Assembly: GCA_049517675.1 (NCBI GenBank)
Contig: JBEKRV010000030.1
Location: 1-46,175 of the forward strand
From: Bog-756 sp049517675
GTDB taxonomy: Bacteria; Actinomycetota; Acidimicrobiia; Acidimicrobiales; RAAP-2
Direction of reading: 5' to 3'
DNA: 46,175 nt
Position numbers and translations under genes: made by a program. Numbering within the stretch: position 1 is the first letter of the stretch; every line of letters begins with the position of its first letter. Shown piece after piece: positions 8,317 to 16,420 of the stretch. The notes beneath the pieces are model-generated. The model had not been told where the DNA came from and did no database searches. It saw nothing but the letters and a program-made list of their open reading frames with translations.

Positions 8317-9597
8317 GTGGATCGCATCGTCGTCAACCCCAGCGGACCGCTCACGGGGTCCGTCCGGGCCGGCGGTGCCAAGAATTCCGTGCTCAAACTG
8401 ATGGCGGCCTGCCTGTTGGCCGAAGGTCGACACGTCCTGACCAACGTGCCCCGGATCTCCGACGTCGACATCATGGCCGAGCTGCTCGGGGCCATGGGTG
8501 CGACGGTGGAGCGGGGGGAGTGCCCCGACGTGCTGGTGGTGACCACCCCGGCCGAGGTCACCCCGGAGGCCCCCTACGAGCTGGTGGAGAAGATGCGGGC
8601 GTCGGTGGTCGTGCTGGGCCCGCTCCTGGCCCGTTGCGGGTGGGCGAGGGTGGCGATGCCCGGGGGGGACGACTTCGGCCCCCGGCCCATCGACATGCAC
8701 CTGCGGGCCCTCGAATCCCTGGGCGCCGAGTTCACCCCCTCCCACGGCAACGTGGAGGGCAGGGTCACCTCGACGGTCGGCGGAGCTCCCCGGCTCGTCG
8801 GCAACCGGGTGGTGCTCGAGTACCCGAGTCACACCGGCACCGACAACGTGCTGATGGCCGCGGTCCTGGCCAAGGGGACCACCGTGATCGACAACGCCGC
8901 CCGCGAGCCCGAGGTGCGGGACCTGGCAGACTTCCTCAACGCCATGGGGGCGAGGATCACCGGTGCCGGCACCTCGCGCATCGAGGTGGAGGGGGTCGAG
9001 CGCCTCGAGCCGGCCACCCATGCGGTCATCCCCGACCGACTTGTCGTGGCCACCTTCCTGGTCGCGGCCGGCCTGACCGGCGGGGAGGTGACCGTCGAGG
9101 ACGGGCGCCCCGACCACATGGAGATGCTGCTGCGCAAGCTCACGGCGACCGGCATGGAGACGTCGTTCGGGCCGGACGGCCTCGCGGCCTCCGCCGCCGG
9201 CGCCGGGCGCCTCCGGTCCACCGACGTCGCCACCCTTCCCTATCCGGGGTTCGCCACCGACTACAAACCGCTGTTCGTGACCCTGCTCTGCGTGGCCGAT
9301 GGCGTGGGCATCGTCACCGAGAACCTCTTCTTCGGCCGCTTCCGCTACGTCGAGGAACTGCGCCGGATGGGCGCCGACATCCGCACCGAGGGCCATCACG
9401 CCGTGGTACGCGGCGTGGAGCGCTTGTCCGGGGCCCGGGTGCGGGCCTTCGACGTGCGGGCCGGCGCCGCGCTCGTCCTCGCCGGGCTGGTGGCCGACGG
9501 TGAGACGGTGGTCAGCGACGCCCACCACATCGACCGCGGCTACGAGGACCTCGACGGGAAGCTGGTGTCGCTCGGGGCCAAGGTCGTCCGGGTCTGA
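8317..9597 (+). CDS. murA: UDP-N-acetylglucosamine 1-carboxyvinyltransferase with Asp at the fosfomycin site
   Basis: MurA (426 aa) transfers enolpyruvate from PEP to UDP-GlcNAc, the first committed step of peptidoglycan synthesis in the cytoplasm. Landmarks are GGAKNSVLKLMAACLLAEG at the N-terminus, RASVVVLGPLLARCG, the active-site loop PGGDDFGPRPIDMH, and ENLFFGRFRYVEELRRMGA near the C-terminus. The residue normally Cys (115 in E. coli, the target of fosfomycin) is Asp 118 here, as in mycobacterial and chlamydial MurA, so fosfomycin insensitivity is expected. Closeness to the atp operon matches common actinobacterial synteny. The GTG start follows a leaderless-type hexamer. Confidence 0.96.
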   Translation: MDRIVVNPSGPLTGSVRAGGAKNSVLKLMAACLLAEGRHVLTNVPRISDVDIMAELLGAMGATVERGECPDVLVVTTPAEVTPEAPYELVEKMRASVVVLGPLLARCGWARVAMPGGDDFGPRPIDMHLRALESLGAEFTPSHGNVEGRVTSTVGGAPRLVGNRVVLEYPSHTGTDNVLMAAVLAKGTTVIDNAAREPEVRDLADFLNAMGARITGAGTSRIEVEGVERLEPATHAVIPDRLVVATFLVAAGLTGGEVTVEDGRPDHMEMLLRKLTATGMETSFGPDGLAASAAGAGRLRSTDVATLPYPGFATDYKPLFVTLLCVADGVGIVTENLFFGRFRYVEELRRMGADIRTEGHHAVVRGVERLSGARVRAFDVRAGAALVLAGLVADGETVVSDAHHIDRGYEDLDGKLVSLGAKVVRV

Positions 9598-9617
9598 CGA
9601 CCACGGCACCGTCCGGA

Positions 9618-9623
9618 TACGCT
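9618..9623 (+). promoter_or_regulatory. candidate -10 (TACGCT) of meaB
   Basis: TACGCT lies 9 bases before the meaB ATG, with no Shine-Dalgarno sequence between them. Confidence 0.45.
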
Positions 9624-9632
9624 CCATCCTCC

Positions 9633-10610
9633 ATGGCCACCCCGCGCAACACCGACCCCACGTCACTGTTCGCGGCGGCGCGGGCCGGCGACCGGGTGGC
9701 GCTGCCGCGCCTGCTGTCGCTGGTGGAGCGGGGGGGTGACGGGGCCCGGGCCGTGGCCGAGATCGCCTACCGGTCGCCGGGTCTGGCCTACACCGTCGGG
9801 ATCACCGGGGCCCCCGGCGCCGGCAAGTCGACCCTCACGGACCAGCTGATCACGAGGGCCCGCGAACCCGGACTCGACGGCAGCGACCGGGTGGCGGTGC
9901 TGGCCATCGACCCGTCGTCGCCCTTCTCCGGCGGTGCCATCCTGGGGGACCGGGTGCGGATGCAGGACCACGCGCTGGACGACAAGGTGTTCATCCGGTC
10001 GATGGCCACCCGCGGCCATCTCGGGGGCCTGGCCGTCGCCGTGCCCGACGCGGTCCGGGTGCTGTCCGCCGTGGGTGTCCCCGTGGTCCTGCTCGAGACC
10101 GTGGGCGTCGGCCAGCAGGAGGTCGCCGTGGCCGCCGCCACCGATACCACCATCGTCGTGGTGAACCCCGGTTGGGGCGACGCCATCCAGGCCAACAAGG
10201 CCGGTCTCCTCGAGATCGCCGACCTGTTCGCGATCAACAAGGCGGACCGTCCCGGGGCGCGCGAGACCCGGCGGGACCTCGAGCTCATGCTCGACCTGAC
10301 CCAGCTGGGCGCGTGGCGCCCCCCCATCATCGAGACGGTGGCGTCCACCGGCGACGGCGTGGACGCGCTGTGGACGGCCATCACCGAGCACCGCGCCCAT
10401 CTGGTGGCCAGCGGCAACCTCGAGGTGTTCCGGCGGGAGCGCCTGGCCCGGGAGTTCCACCAGATCCTGTTGGCCCGGGTCGAGCACGAGCTGGACGAGC
10501 TGATGGCCGCCGACCGGTTCGCCGGGGTGGTGGCCGATCTGTCCACGGGGGCACTCGACCCCTACGCGGCCGCCGACCAGCTGCTGTCCGGGCTGTTCCC
10601 CGACACCTGA
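9633..10610 (+). CDS. meaB: MeaB/ArgK-family G-protein chaperone of a B12 mutase
   Basis: This P-loop GTPase (325 aa) loads and protects adenosylcobalamin-dependent mutases such as methylmalonyl-CoA mutase. Visible elements are an N-terminal helical arm, Walker A GAPGAGKST at residues 59-67, LAIDPSSPFSGGAILGDRVRM, MATRGHLGGLA, and ETVGVGQQEV (switch region). The guanine-specificity motif FAINKADRPGA and a C-terminal dimerisation arm follow. It belongs to the ArgK/MeaB family, once misannotated as a kinase. No mutase gene is in the window, so the partner must be elsewhere. It begins 35 bases after murA but has its own candidate promoter. Confidence 0.93.
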   Translation: MATPRNTDPTSLFAAARAGDRVALPRLLSLVERGGDGARAVAEIAYRSPGLAYTVGITGAPGAGKSTLTDQLITRAREPGLDGSDRVAVLAIDPSSPFSGGAILGDRVRMQDHALDDKVFIRSMATRGHLGGLAVAVPDAVRVLSAVGVPVVLLETVGVGQQEVAVAAATDTTIVVVNPGWGDAIQANKAGLLEIADLFAINKADRPGARETRRDLELMLDLTQLGAWRPPIIETVASTGDGVDALWTAITEHRAHLVASGNLEVFRRERLAREFHQILLARVEHELDELMAADRFAGVVADLSTGALDPYAAADQLLSGLFPDT

Positions 10611-10675
10611 GTCGGGCCGCTTCGGGCCGTGGCCGCCAGGTGGACGATCGCACCGGGGCCGGAGGGCCCGTCGGA

Positions 10676-10681
10676 TAGCGT
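10676..10681 (+). promoter_or_regulatory. candidate -10 (TAGCGT) of the trehalose synthase gene
   Basis: TAGCGT ends 6 bases before the GTG at 10688, which predicts transcription starting on the start codon. Confidence 0.5.
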
Positions 10682-10687
10682 GCGCAC

Positions 10688-12385
10688 GTGACCGCCGTCC
10701 CGATCCTGCCGAATGCGCCGCTCCCGCCACCGGAGGAGGACCCGCTGTGGTTCCAGCGGGCCGTCTTCTACGAGGTCTTCATCCGGGGTTTCTTCGACGG
10801 CAACGACGACGGTGTGGGGGACATCCCCGGACTCGTCGCCAAGCTCGACTACCTGCAGTGGCTCGGCGTCGACTGCCTGTGGCTGCTTCCGTTCTACCCG
10901 TCGCCCCTGCGCGACGGCGGCTACGACATCAGCGACTACTTCTCGGTCCACCCGGAATCGGGCACCGTCGACGACATCGGGATCCTGCTGAGCGAAGCGC
11001 ACGCCCGAGGGATCCGGGTGATCGCCGACCTCGTCATCAACCACACCTCGGACCAGCACCCCTGGTTCCAGGAGTCCCGCCTGAGCCGTGACAATCCGAA
11101 GGCCGACTGGTACGTGTGGAACGACGACGACCAGCGGTGGCCGGAGGCCCGGGTGGTCTTCATCGACGTCGAGCGGTCGAACTGGTCGTACGACGCGGCG
11201 CGGGACCAGTACTACTGGCACCGGTTCTACGCCCACCAGCCCGACCTCAACTACGACAACCCCGACGTGGTCGAGGCCATGCTCGAGGTGGTGCGGTTCT
11301 GGCTGGACCTCGGGCTCGACGGGTTCCGGCTCGACGCCGTGCCCTACCTGTTCCAGCGCGACGGCACGGCGGGGGAGAACCTCCCCGAGACCCACGCCTT
11401 CATCCGCAGGGTCCGTTCCGAGCTCGACAAGGACTATCCGGGCCGGATCCTCCTGGCCGAGGCCAACGGGTGGCCGGCGGACGTGGCCGACTACTTCGGC
11501 GACGACGACGAGTGTCAGCTCTGCTTCAACTTCCCGTTGATGCCCCGGCTGTTCCTGGCCGTCCGGCGGGAGCAGAGCTACCCGATCACCGAGATCCTCT
11601 CGCAGACGCCGGATGCACCCCCCGGCGGACAGTGGGCCATCTTCCTGCGCAACCACGACGAGCTGACCCTCGAGATGGTGACCCCCGAGGAACGCGACTT
11701 CCTCTTCGCCGAGTACGCCAAGGACCCCAGGATGAAACGCCACATGGGGATCGGCCGCCGTCTGGCCCCCCTCCTCGACCGCGACCGCCGACTGTCCGAG
11801 CTGCTGTTCTCCCTCCTCTTCACCCTCCGGGGGAGCCCGGTCCTGTACTACGGCGACGAGATCCAGATGGGCGACAACCTCTACCTCGGCGACCGCGACT
11901 CGGTGCGGACGCCCATGCAGTGGTCGCCCGACCGCAACGGCGGGTTCAGCAGGGCCGACTTCGCCCAGCTCTACCTGCCACCCCTCATGGACCCGATCTA
12001 CGGGTTCGGCGCGGTGAACGTCGAGGCCCAGCAGCGCAACCCGAGCTCGTTCCTGCACTGGATGCGGCGGATGCTGGCCGTGCGCCGCCAGTTCCCGGTG
12101 TTCGGGACCGGGTCGGTGCACATGGTCCCCTCCGCCAACCCGTCGGTGCTGTCCTTCGTCCGGGCCGACCGGAGGGCCCCGGAGACCGGCCGCGAGGTGA
12201 CCAACCCGGTGCTGTGCGTGCACAATCTGAGCCGCACCGCCCAGCCGGCCAACCTCGACGTCGCCGAGTGGTTCGGGCGCCAACCGGTCGAACTGCTGGG
12301 ACGGGTGGCCTTCCCCCTGGTCGGCGCCGAGCCGTATCCGGTGACCCTCGGCGCCTACGGATCCCTCAGTTTCGAACTGGTCTAG
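10688..12385 (+). CDS. treS: maltose alpha-D-glucosyltransferase (trehalose synthase)
   Basis: This GH13 enzyme (565 aa) interconverts maltose and trehalose in the cytoplasm by intramolecular glucosyl transfer. The N-terminus FYEVFIRGFFDGNDDGVGD and LLPFYPSPLRDGGYDISDY are typical of TreS. The expected catalytic residues are present: nucleophile Asp 216 in GFRLDAVPYL, acid/base Glu 258 in LLAEANGWP, and transition-state Asp 324 in RNHDEL. The protein ends with a short C-terminal beta domain (GAYGSLSFEL), without the fused maltokinase domain that some actinobacteria have. No pep2/maltokinase or glgE gene is nearby. The GTG start is the likely leaderless start. It converges with galT across paired hairpins. 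Confidence 0.93.
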   Translation: MTAVPILPNAPLPPPEEDPLWFQRAVFYEVFIRGFFDGNDDGVGDIPGLVAKLDYLQWLGVDCLWLLPFYPSPLRDGGYDISDYFSVHPESGTVDDIGILLSEAHARGIRVIADLVINHTSDQHPWFQESRLSRDNPKADWYVWNDDDQRWPEARVVFIDVERSNWSYDAARDQYYWHRFYAHQPDLNYDNPDVVEAMLEVVRFWLDLGLDGFRLDAVPYLFQRDGTAGENLPETHAFIRRVRSELDKDYPGRILLAEANGWPADVADYFGDDDECQLCFNFPLMPRLFLAVRREQSYPITEILSQTPDAPPGGQWAIFLRNHDELTLEMVTPEERDFLFAEYAKDPRMKRHMGIGRRLAPLLDRDRRLSELLFSLLFTLRGSPVLYYGDEIQMGDNLYLGDRDSVRTPMQWSPDRNGGFSRADFAQLYLPPLMDPIYGFGAVNVEAQQRNPSSFLHWMRRMLAVRRQFPVFGTGSVHMVPSANPSVLSFVRADRRAPETGREVTNPVLCVHNLSRTAQPANLDVAEWFGRQPVELLGRVAFPLVGAEPYPVTLGAYGSLSFELV

Positions 12386-12387
12386 GG

Positions 12388-12419
12388 GGGCGGCGTGCCG
12401 CCCGGGCCGCGGGCGGCCC
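12388..12419. terminator. paired GC hairpins between converging treS and galT
   Basis: GGGCGG-CGTG-CCGCCC at 12388-12403 is immediately followed by GGGCCG-CGGG-CGGCCC at 12404-12419. Each is a 6-bp stem with a 4-base loop. No U-tract follows, so this could be a non-canonical, two-way terminator. Confidence 0.5.
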
Positions 12420-12425
12420 CGACCG

Positions 12426-13418
12426 TCACCCGACGTCGGCGATGGGTTCCGGTGTGGCCAGCTCCTCGGCGGCCTGCTCGGGATTCACGATGTTGATGAG
12501 CACGCCGGTCCCCAGCTCGAACCCGGCCACCGTCGTCAGCTTCGGGACGATGTGGACGTGCCAGTGGTACGGCTCGGGGGCCCGGTACGGGGCGGAGTGG
12601 AACACCAGGTTGTAGGCGATGTCGCCCAGCACGTTGCGTAGCCGGCCGAGGGCGATCTTGAGGGCCCGGCCCACCGCCAGGAGGTCGGTGGTGGGGCTGT
12701 GGTGCAGGTGCGGCCCGTGGGACCGGGGAATGACCAGCATCTCGTACGGCGAGCCGCTCCAGAACGGGCAGACCACCAGCACCTGTTCGTCGGAGTACAC
12801 GACCCGGTAGCCCACGTTCTCCTCGGCATCGACCGTGGTGCACAGGAGGCACCTTCCGGCGAACCGGGCGAAGCCGGCCTGCTCCTCCACGAGCTCCCGG
12901 GGGACGAACGACATCCCGAGCAGCTGTCCGTGGGGGTGTTCGATCGAGGCACCGGCCTCACGGCCGGCGTTGACGATGGCCTGGCTGTAGCGCAGGCCCG
13001 GGATGGAGGCGTGCTGGCCGATCCGGTCGCTGATGGCCCGCATGACCGCACCGGTCTGGTCGTCGCTCAGCATCGACCACGAGTTCTGGTGATCGGGGGA
13101 CAGGATCAGGACCTCGTGGATGCCGCCGGCCGTGGCCTGGGTGAAGACCGGACCCCGGTTGGTGACGACGAAAGGGGCGTCGCCCTCGAAGGCCGGGTAG
13201 AGGTTGGGCACCACCCGGACCCTCCAGTCGCCGTCAGGGCCCAGGGTCTCGAGCGTCGGGGATGCGGTCTCCTCGTTGCCGGGGCAGAAGGGGCACGGTC
13301 GTGACGTGTCGGCCTGGATGGGCACCACCCGGGGGGCGAAGGCCCGGGGCCGTTTGGCGCGGTCGGTGCTGACCACCACCCAGCGCCCGGTGAGGGGATC
13401 GAGTCGGAGTTGGTTCAT
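12426..13418 (-). CDS. galT: galactose-1-phosphate uridylyltransferase
   Basis: This Leloir-pathway enzyme (330 aa) exchanges UMP between UDP-glucose and galactose 1-phosphate. It has DPLTGRWVVVSTDRAKRP at the N-terminus, a zinc-type CPFCPGNE motif, and the active-site EHPHGQ with nucleophile His at 163 (E. coli uses His 166). The C-terminal HWHVHIVPK metal/structural motif is also present. That numbering supports ATG 13418. A GTG at 13463 would add 15 residues and cannot be excluded. A minus-strand TAGGTT near 13549 may be the promoter. galK and galE are not adjacent; related UDP-sugar pyrophosphorylases are a less likely alternative. Confidence 0.92.
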   Translation of the reverse strand: MNQLRLDPLTGRWVVVSTDRAKRPRAFAPRVVPIQADTSRPCPFCPGNEETASPTLETLGPDGDWRVRVVPNLYPAFEGDAPFVVTNRGPVFTQATAGGIHEVLILSPDHQNSWSMLSDDQTGAVMRAISDRIGQHASIPGLRYSQAIVNAGREAGASIEHPHGQLLGMSFVPRELVEEQAGFARFAGRCLLCTTVDAEENVGYRVVYSDEQVLVVCPFWSGSPYEMLVIPRSHGPHLHHSPTTDLLAVGRALKIALGRLRNVLGDIAYNLVFHSAPYRAPEPYHWHVHIVPKLTTVAGFELGTGVLINIVNPEQAAEELATPEPIADVG

Positions 13419-13607
13419 CAGCGGGGAGAGGCGCTCCTCAGTGATCGTCGTTCGTTTCTGCACACCTGGCTGCCACCTCGGTACCGGTCGTCGATTGCCC
13501 GTGTCGGGCCTGCGCGATCGGAGCGAACTTTGACCCGTGCCCAACCTAGCAATTCCCCGGCACCAGGAGGCGCAGGGTAGGTCAGCACGGCTCCGATCGG
13601 ACGATGC

Positions 13608-13613
13608 CAGAAT
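13608..13613 (+). promoter_or_regulatory. candidate -10 (CAGAAT)
   Basis: CAGAAT ends 6 bases before the GTG at 13620 and resembles the TAnnnT hexamers elsewhere in the window. Confidence 0.35.
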
Positions 13614-13619
13614 CACGCC

Positions 13620-14180
13620 GTGCCCAACGTCGATCCGTCCGGAGCCGCCATGGTGGTCGCCGGGGTCAACGTCAACGCCCCCGGGTACGACCTGGTGCTG
13701 CTGGCCCACGTGCTGGCCGCGGTGGTCGGCCTGGTCGCCGTGGGGGTCGCCGGGAGCTGCGCACTCGCGCTGCGCCGGACGCTGGCCGGTGGCGGCCCGC
13801 TGCCCGAGGGGCTCGTCCGCTACTACCGTCCCGGGATCAACTGGGCGGGCCGGGTGCTGTTCCTCGTCCCCGTCTTGGGCATCGCACTGCTCGCCATGAG
13901 TGGCGGCCAGTGGAGCTTCGCCGATTCATGGGTGTCGACCGGGATGGCCGTCTGGGCCGTCGTGGCCGTCGCCGCCGAGGCGGTCCTGTGGCCGGGCGAG
14001 CGTCGGCTGCAGGAGGTGGTCGCCGCCCGCGTCGCCGGGGACGGCCGGCCTCCCGGGCCCGTGGGCGGGGTGGACGGACCGGAGGAGGAGGCGGCCCTGT
14101 GCCTGCGGACCGGGCTGCTCGGCCTCGCTCTGGCCGTCGCGCTGGTGGTCGTCGCCGTGCTGATGGTGGCCAAGCCCTGA
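13620..14180 (+). CDS. four-TM integral membrane protein (DUF2269-like)
   Basis: This 186-residue membrane protein has hydrophobic segments near residues 20-50 (LVLLAHVLAAVVGLVAVGVAG), 78-98 (VLFLVPVLGIALLAM), 105-125 (GMAVWAVVAVAAEAVLW) and 160-184 (GLLGLALAVALVVVAVLMVA). A Pro/Gly/Glu-rich cytosolic loop (about 130-150) precedes the last helix. The layout, with LAHVLAAV in helix 1 and an early Arg loop, recalls DUF2269-type proteins. Function is unknown. The GTG start follows a CAGAAT hexamer. It is the sole gene upstream of a hairpin repeat array. Confidence 0.7.
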   Translation: MPNVDPSGAAMVVAGVNVNAPGYDLVLLAHVLAAVVGLVAVGVAGSCALALRRTLAGGGPLPEGLVRYYRPGINWAGRVLFLVPVLGIALLAMSGGQWSFADSWVSTGMAVWAVVAVAAEAVLWPGERRLQEVVAARVAGDGRPPGPVGGVDGPEEEAALCLRTGLLGLALAVALVVVAVLMVAKP

Positions 14181-14198
14181 CCGCCCGGGAACGCCGGG

Positions 14199-14290
14199 GC
14201 GGACCGTCGCCCGGGTCCGCCGGAGCGGACCGTCGCCCGGGTCCGCCGGAGCGGACCGCCGCCCGGGTCCGCCGGAGCGGTCCGCCGCCG
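14199..14290. repeat. tandem 26-base repeats, each an inverted repeat
   Basis: Three full copies (14199-14224, 14225-14250, 14251-14276) and a partial fourth are present, nearly identical. Each holds GCGGACC and GGTCCGC around an 8-base loop, so the RNA would form three successive 7-bp hairpins. They lie 18 bases after the stop of the upstream gene and may terminate it. Confidence 0.9.
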
Positions 14291-14469
14291 GCGACTCCGG
14301 CGTGGGACTTGGCAGGGGGACGCCCCCATGGAATCATTCCGGCGTGTCCGACGGCGGATTGGCGGAAGGGTGGTCGGGTGATCCACTCGGGAGGCACCAA
14401 CAGCGTTGGTGCTCGAAGGGGATCCCCACGGCGCTCGTCCGCGACGGCGATCAGGAGTCCCAGGATCCG

Positions 14470-15090
14470 GTGAGCGCCGACGAGCTGCGGTCCGTGGGCA
14501 CCCTCATGTCGCCGGCGACCCCGGTCAGCGGCAAACCGCCGGTTCAGCTCACCGACCTCGGACCGTCCAGGACGGAACGTTTCCTGATCCGCCGCGACCT
14601 GGGCAGGATGCGCCAGAGAAAGCTCAACAGACGCCTGGCTCCGTACCGGATGGTCGTGTTCGGCGTGATGGGCGTGTGCGTCGTCGTAGCAGGGATCCAC
14701 GCCCTCGGTAAGGGCAAGCCTGCGACGCTCCCCGAACACGAGGTCGTCGGTACTGTCGCTTTCGTCGGCATCGGGCAGCAGGGGGTGGACGCGGTCGGCG
14801 ATGTGACCGTCACCTATGTCATGCCTCACTACGGGCAGCACGACCTGTACACGTCGACGGACAATTTCAGCGCGTACGGCGTGGGTGAACAGGTCGTCGT
14901 GTCGTACGTGCCCGGGTCGCCCCTGTCGGCACGCATCGTCTCGAGGTACAGGCCCAAGCCAACGATCGGCGGCGTGGTGGTCATCGTGATGGGTTCGGTC
15001 TTCCTCGCCTACGCCGTGACGCTGCTCGTGCAGCTGCTCCTCCGGCATCGGAACCGCGACCGGACGTGGAGCCCTACGCCACTGACCTAG
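14470..15090 (+). CDS. two-TM protein with an external domain (DUF3592-like)
   Basis: This 206-residue protein has a basic cytosolic N-terminus of about 60 residues (RDLGRMRQRKLNRRLAPYR) and TM 1 (MVVFGVMGVCVVVAGIHAL). An extracytoplasmic beta-rich domain of about 80 residues follows (EHEVVGTVAFVGIGQQG, YSTDNFSAYGVGEQVVVSYVP type). TM 2 (GGVVVIVMGSVFLAYAVTL) and a basic tail end the protein. This is the DUF3592 arrangement; the function is unknown. The GTG 14470 start is chosen, while ATG 14506 is possible and an open frame continues upstream without coding character. Its TAG stop shares a CTAG with the stop of the convergent P450 gene. Confidence 0.65.
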   Translation: MSADELRSVGTLMSPATPVSGKPPVQLTDLGPSRTERFLIRRDLGRMRQRKLNRRLAPYRMVVFGVMGVCVVVAGIHALGKGKPATLPEHEVVGTVAFVGIGQQGVDAVGDVTVTYVMPHYGQHDLYTSTDNFSAYGVGEQVVVSYVPGSPLSARIVSRYRPKPTIGGVVVIVMGSVFLAYAVTLLVQLLLRHRNRDRTWSPTPLT

Positions 15091-16388
15091 CCGTTGCGGG
15101 CCGGGGTGAAGCGGCAGTCGAGGTGCTTGATGGCGTTGATCTTGATCCCGTTGATGTACCGGGGGTTGAGCCGGTCGGGCTCACCGGTCGCCACGATGTC
15201 GGGCAATCGGGTCAGCAGTTCCCGCAGCATGACGTCGATCTCGCGACGGGCCAGGTGCGCCCCCAGACAGAAGTGCGGGCCGGGCGCGCCGAAGCCGAGG
15301 TGGGGATTGGGATTGCGGAGGACGTCGAACCGGTAGGGCTCGTCGAACACCGCATCGTCGCGGTTGGCCGACGCGTAGAAGAGGAGGAGCTTGTCGCCGC
15401 GGTGCAGCTCCTCGCCGGCCAGCACGGTGTCGGTGGTGACGGTCCGGCGCATCCACACGACCGGGCTGGCCCACCGCACCACCTCGTCCACGCCGGTGGC
15501 GGCCACTGCCACCGGGTCGGCCTGCCAGATCGCCCGTTGGTCCGGGTGCTCGGTCAGTGCGAGCAGGGCGTGGGTGATCGAGTTCCGGGTCGTCTCGTTG
15601 CCGGCCACCAGCAGCATGATGAAGAACGACGCCAGCTCCGCGTCGGTCAGTGACTCACCGTCGATGTTGGTGGTGATCAGCGCCGTGGTGAGGTCGTCGG
15701 CAGGATTGGCGGCCCGCTCGGCGCCGATCGCCGTCATGATGTCGGTCAGCTCCCGACCCGCGTCCATCATGGCGAGCAGCGGGTCGGACCCTTCGGGGAT
15801 GAATTCGGTGTCGCCCGACGAGAGGATCACGTTGGAACAGCGGAACACCGTCGCGTGCTCGGACGGCGGGATCCCCATCATGTCGCAGATGATCTCGAGC
15901 GGCATGGGGACGGCGATCTCGTTGACGAAGTCGCAGGCGCCCAGGCCGGCCGCCCGCTCGATGACCCGGACCGCGACACGTTCGATGTTGTCCTCGATGT
16001 CCCGGACCCGACGGGGGCTGAACGCCGCCGACACGATGCGTCGCAGCCGGGTGTGGCGCGGGTTGTCGGTCGAGATCATGCCGGAGAAGTACTCGACCAT
16101 CTCCTCGGGCATGTCGGGTATCGACACGGCCCCCTTTCCGGAGCAGAAGGTCTCGGGGTTCCGGCTGACCTCGCAGATGTCGGCGTGACGGGTCACCGCC
16201 CGGTACCCCGGTCCCGGAGGTGCCGACAACGGGGACACGTGGCGCAGGTCGGCTTCGGCGAAGCGCGCGAGTGGACGCTCGGCCCGCAGGGTGGCGAACG
16301 CCTGCTCGCGGTCGACCCAGTGGAGCTCCCAGAACGCGGGGTCGGACAGGTCGATGTCGTCGAGATTGGCGGCAGATCCGAGCATCAT
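15087..16388 (-). CDS. cytochrome P450, CYP124/CYP125-like
   Basis: This soluble bacterial P450 (433 aa) is a monooxygenase needing a ferredoxin partner that is not encoded here. The I-helix motif AGNETTRNSITHAL, the K-helix RRTVT region, NPNPHLGFG, and the heme-ligand loop GPHFCLGAHLAR (Cys 374) all match actinobacterial CYP124/125/142 enzymes. These hydroxylate the terminal carbon of methyl-branched lipids or the C26/27 of steroids. The exact substrate is inferred. The ATG at 16388 lies 6 bases after a minus-strand TAGGGT. It stands alone, but the acyl-CoA cluster at 37-45 kb could use its product. Confidence 0.9.
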   Translation of the reverse strand: MMLGSAANLDDIDLSDPAFWELHWVDREQAFATLRAERPLARFAEADLRHVSPLSAPPGPGYRAVTRHADICEVSRNPETFCSGKGAVSIPDMPEEMVEYFSGMISTDNPRHTRLRRIVSAAFSPRRVRDIEDNIERVAVRVIERAAGLGACDFVNEIAVPMPLEIICDMMGIPPSEHATVFRCSNVILSSGDTEFIPEGSDPLLAMMDAGRELTDIMTAIGAERAANPADDLTTALITTNIDGESLTDAELASFFIMLLVAGNETTRNSITHALLALTEHPDQRAIWQADPVAVAATGVDEVVRWASPVVWMRRTVTTDTVLAGEELHRGDKLLLFYASANRDDAVFDEPYRFDVLRNPNPHLGFGAPGPHFCLGAHLARREIDVMLRELLTRLPDIVATGEPDRLNPRYINGIKINAIKHLDCRFTPARNG

Positions 16389-16394
16389 TGCGCA

Positions 16395-16400
16395 ACCCTA
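16395..16400 (-). promoter_or_regulatory. candidate -10 (TAGGGT) of the P450 gene
   Basis: Minus-strand TAGGGT is followed by 6 bases and the P450 ATG, matching the leaderless pattern. Confidence 0.5.
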
Positions 16401-16420
16401 GCGACCGGCACGCACCAGGT

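Noticed and set aside
14199..14290. Possible CRISPR array (26-base direct repeats)
   Set aside because: The units are contiguous with no spacers, and no cas genes are present.
14330..14430. tRNA-like stretch (GGCGGAT...GGCGGAAGGGTGG) before the two-TM protein gene
   Set aside because: An acceptor-like pairing can be drawn, but there is no TTCGAAT-type T-loop or anticodon arm of proper size.
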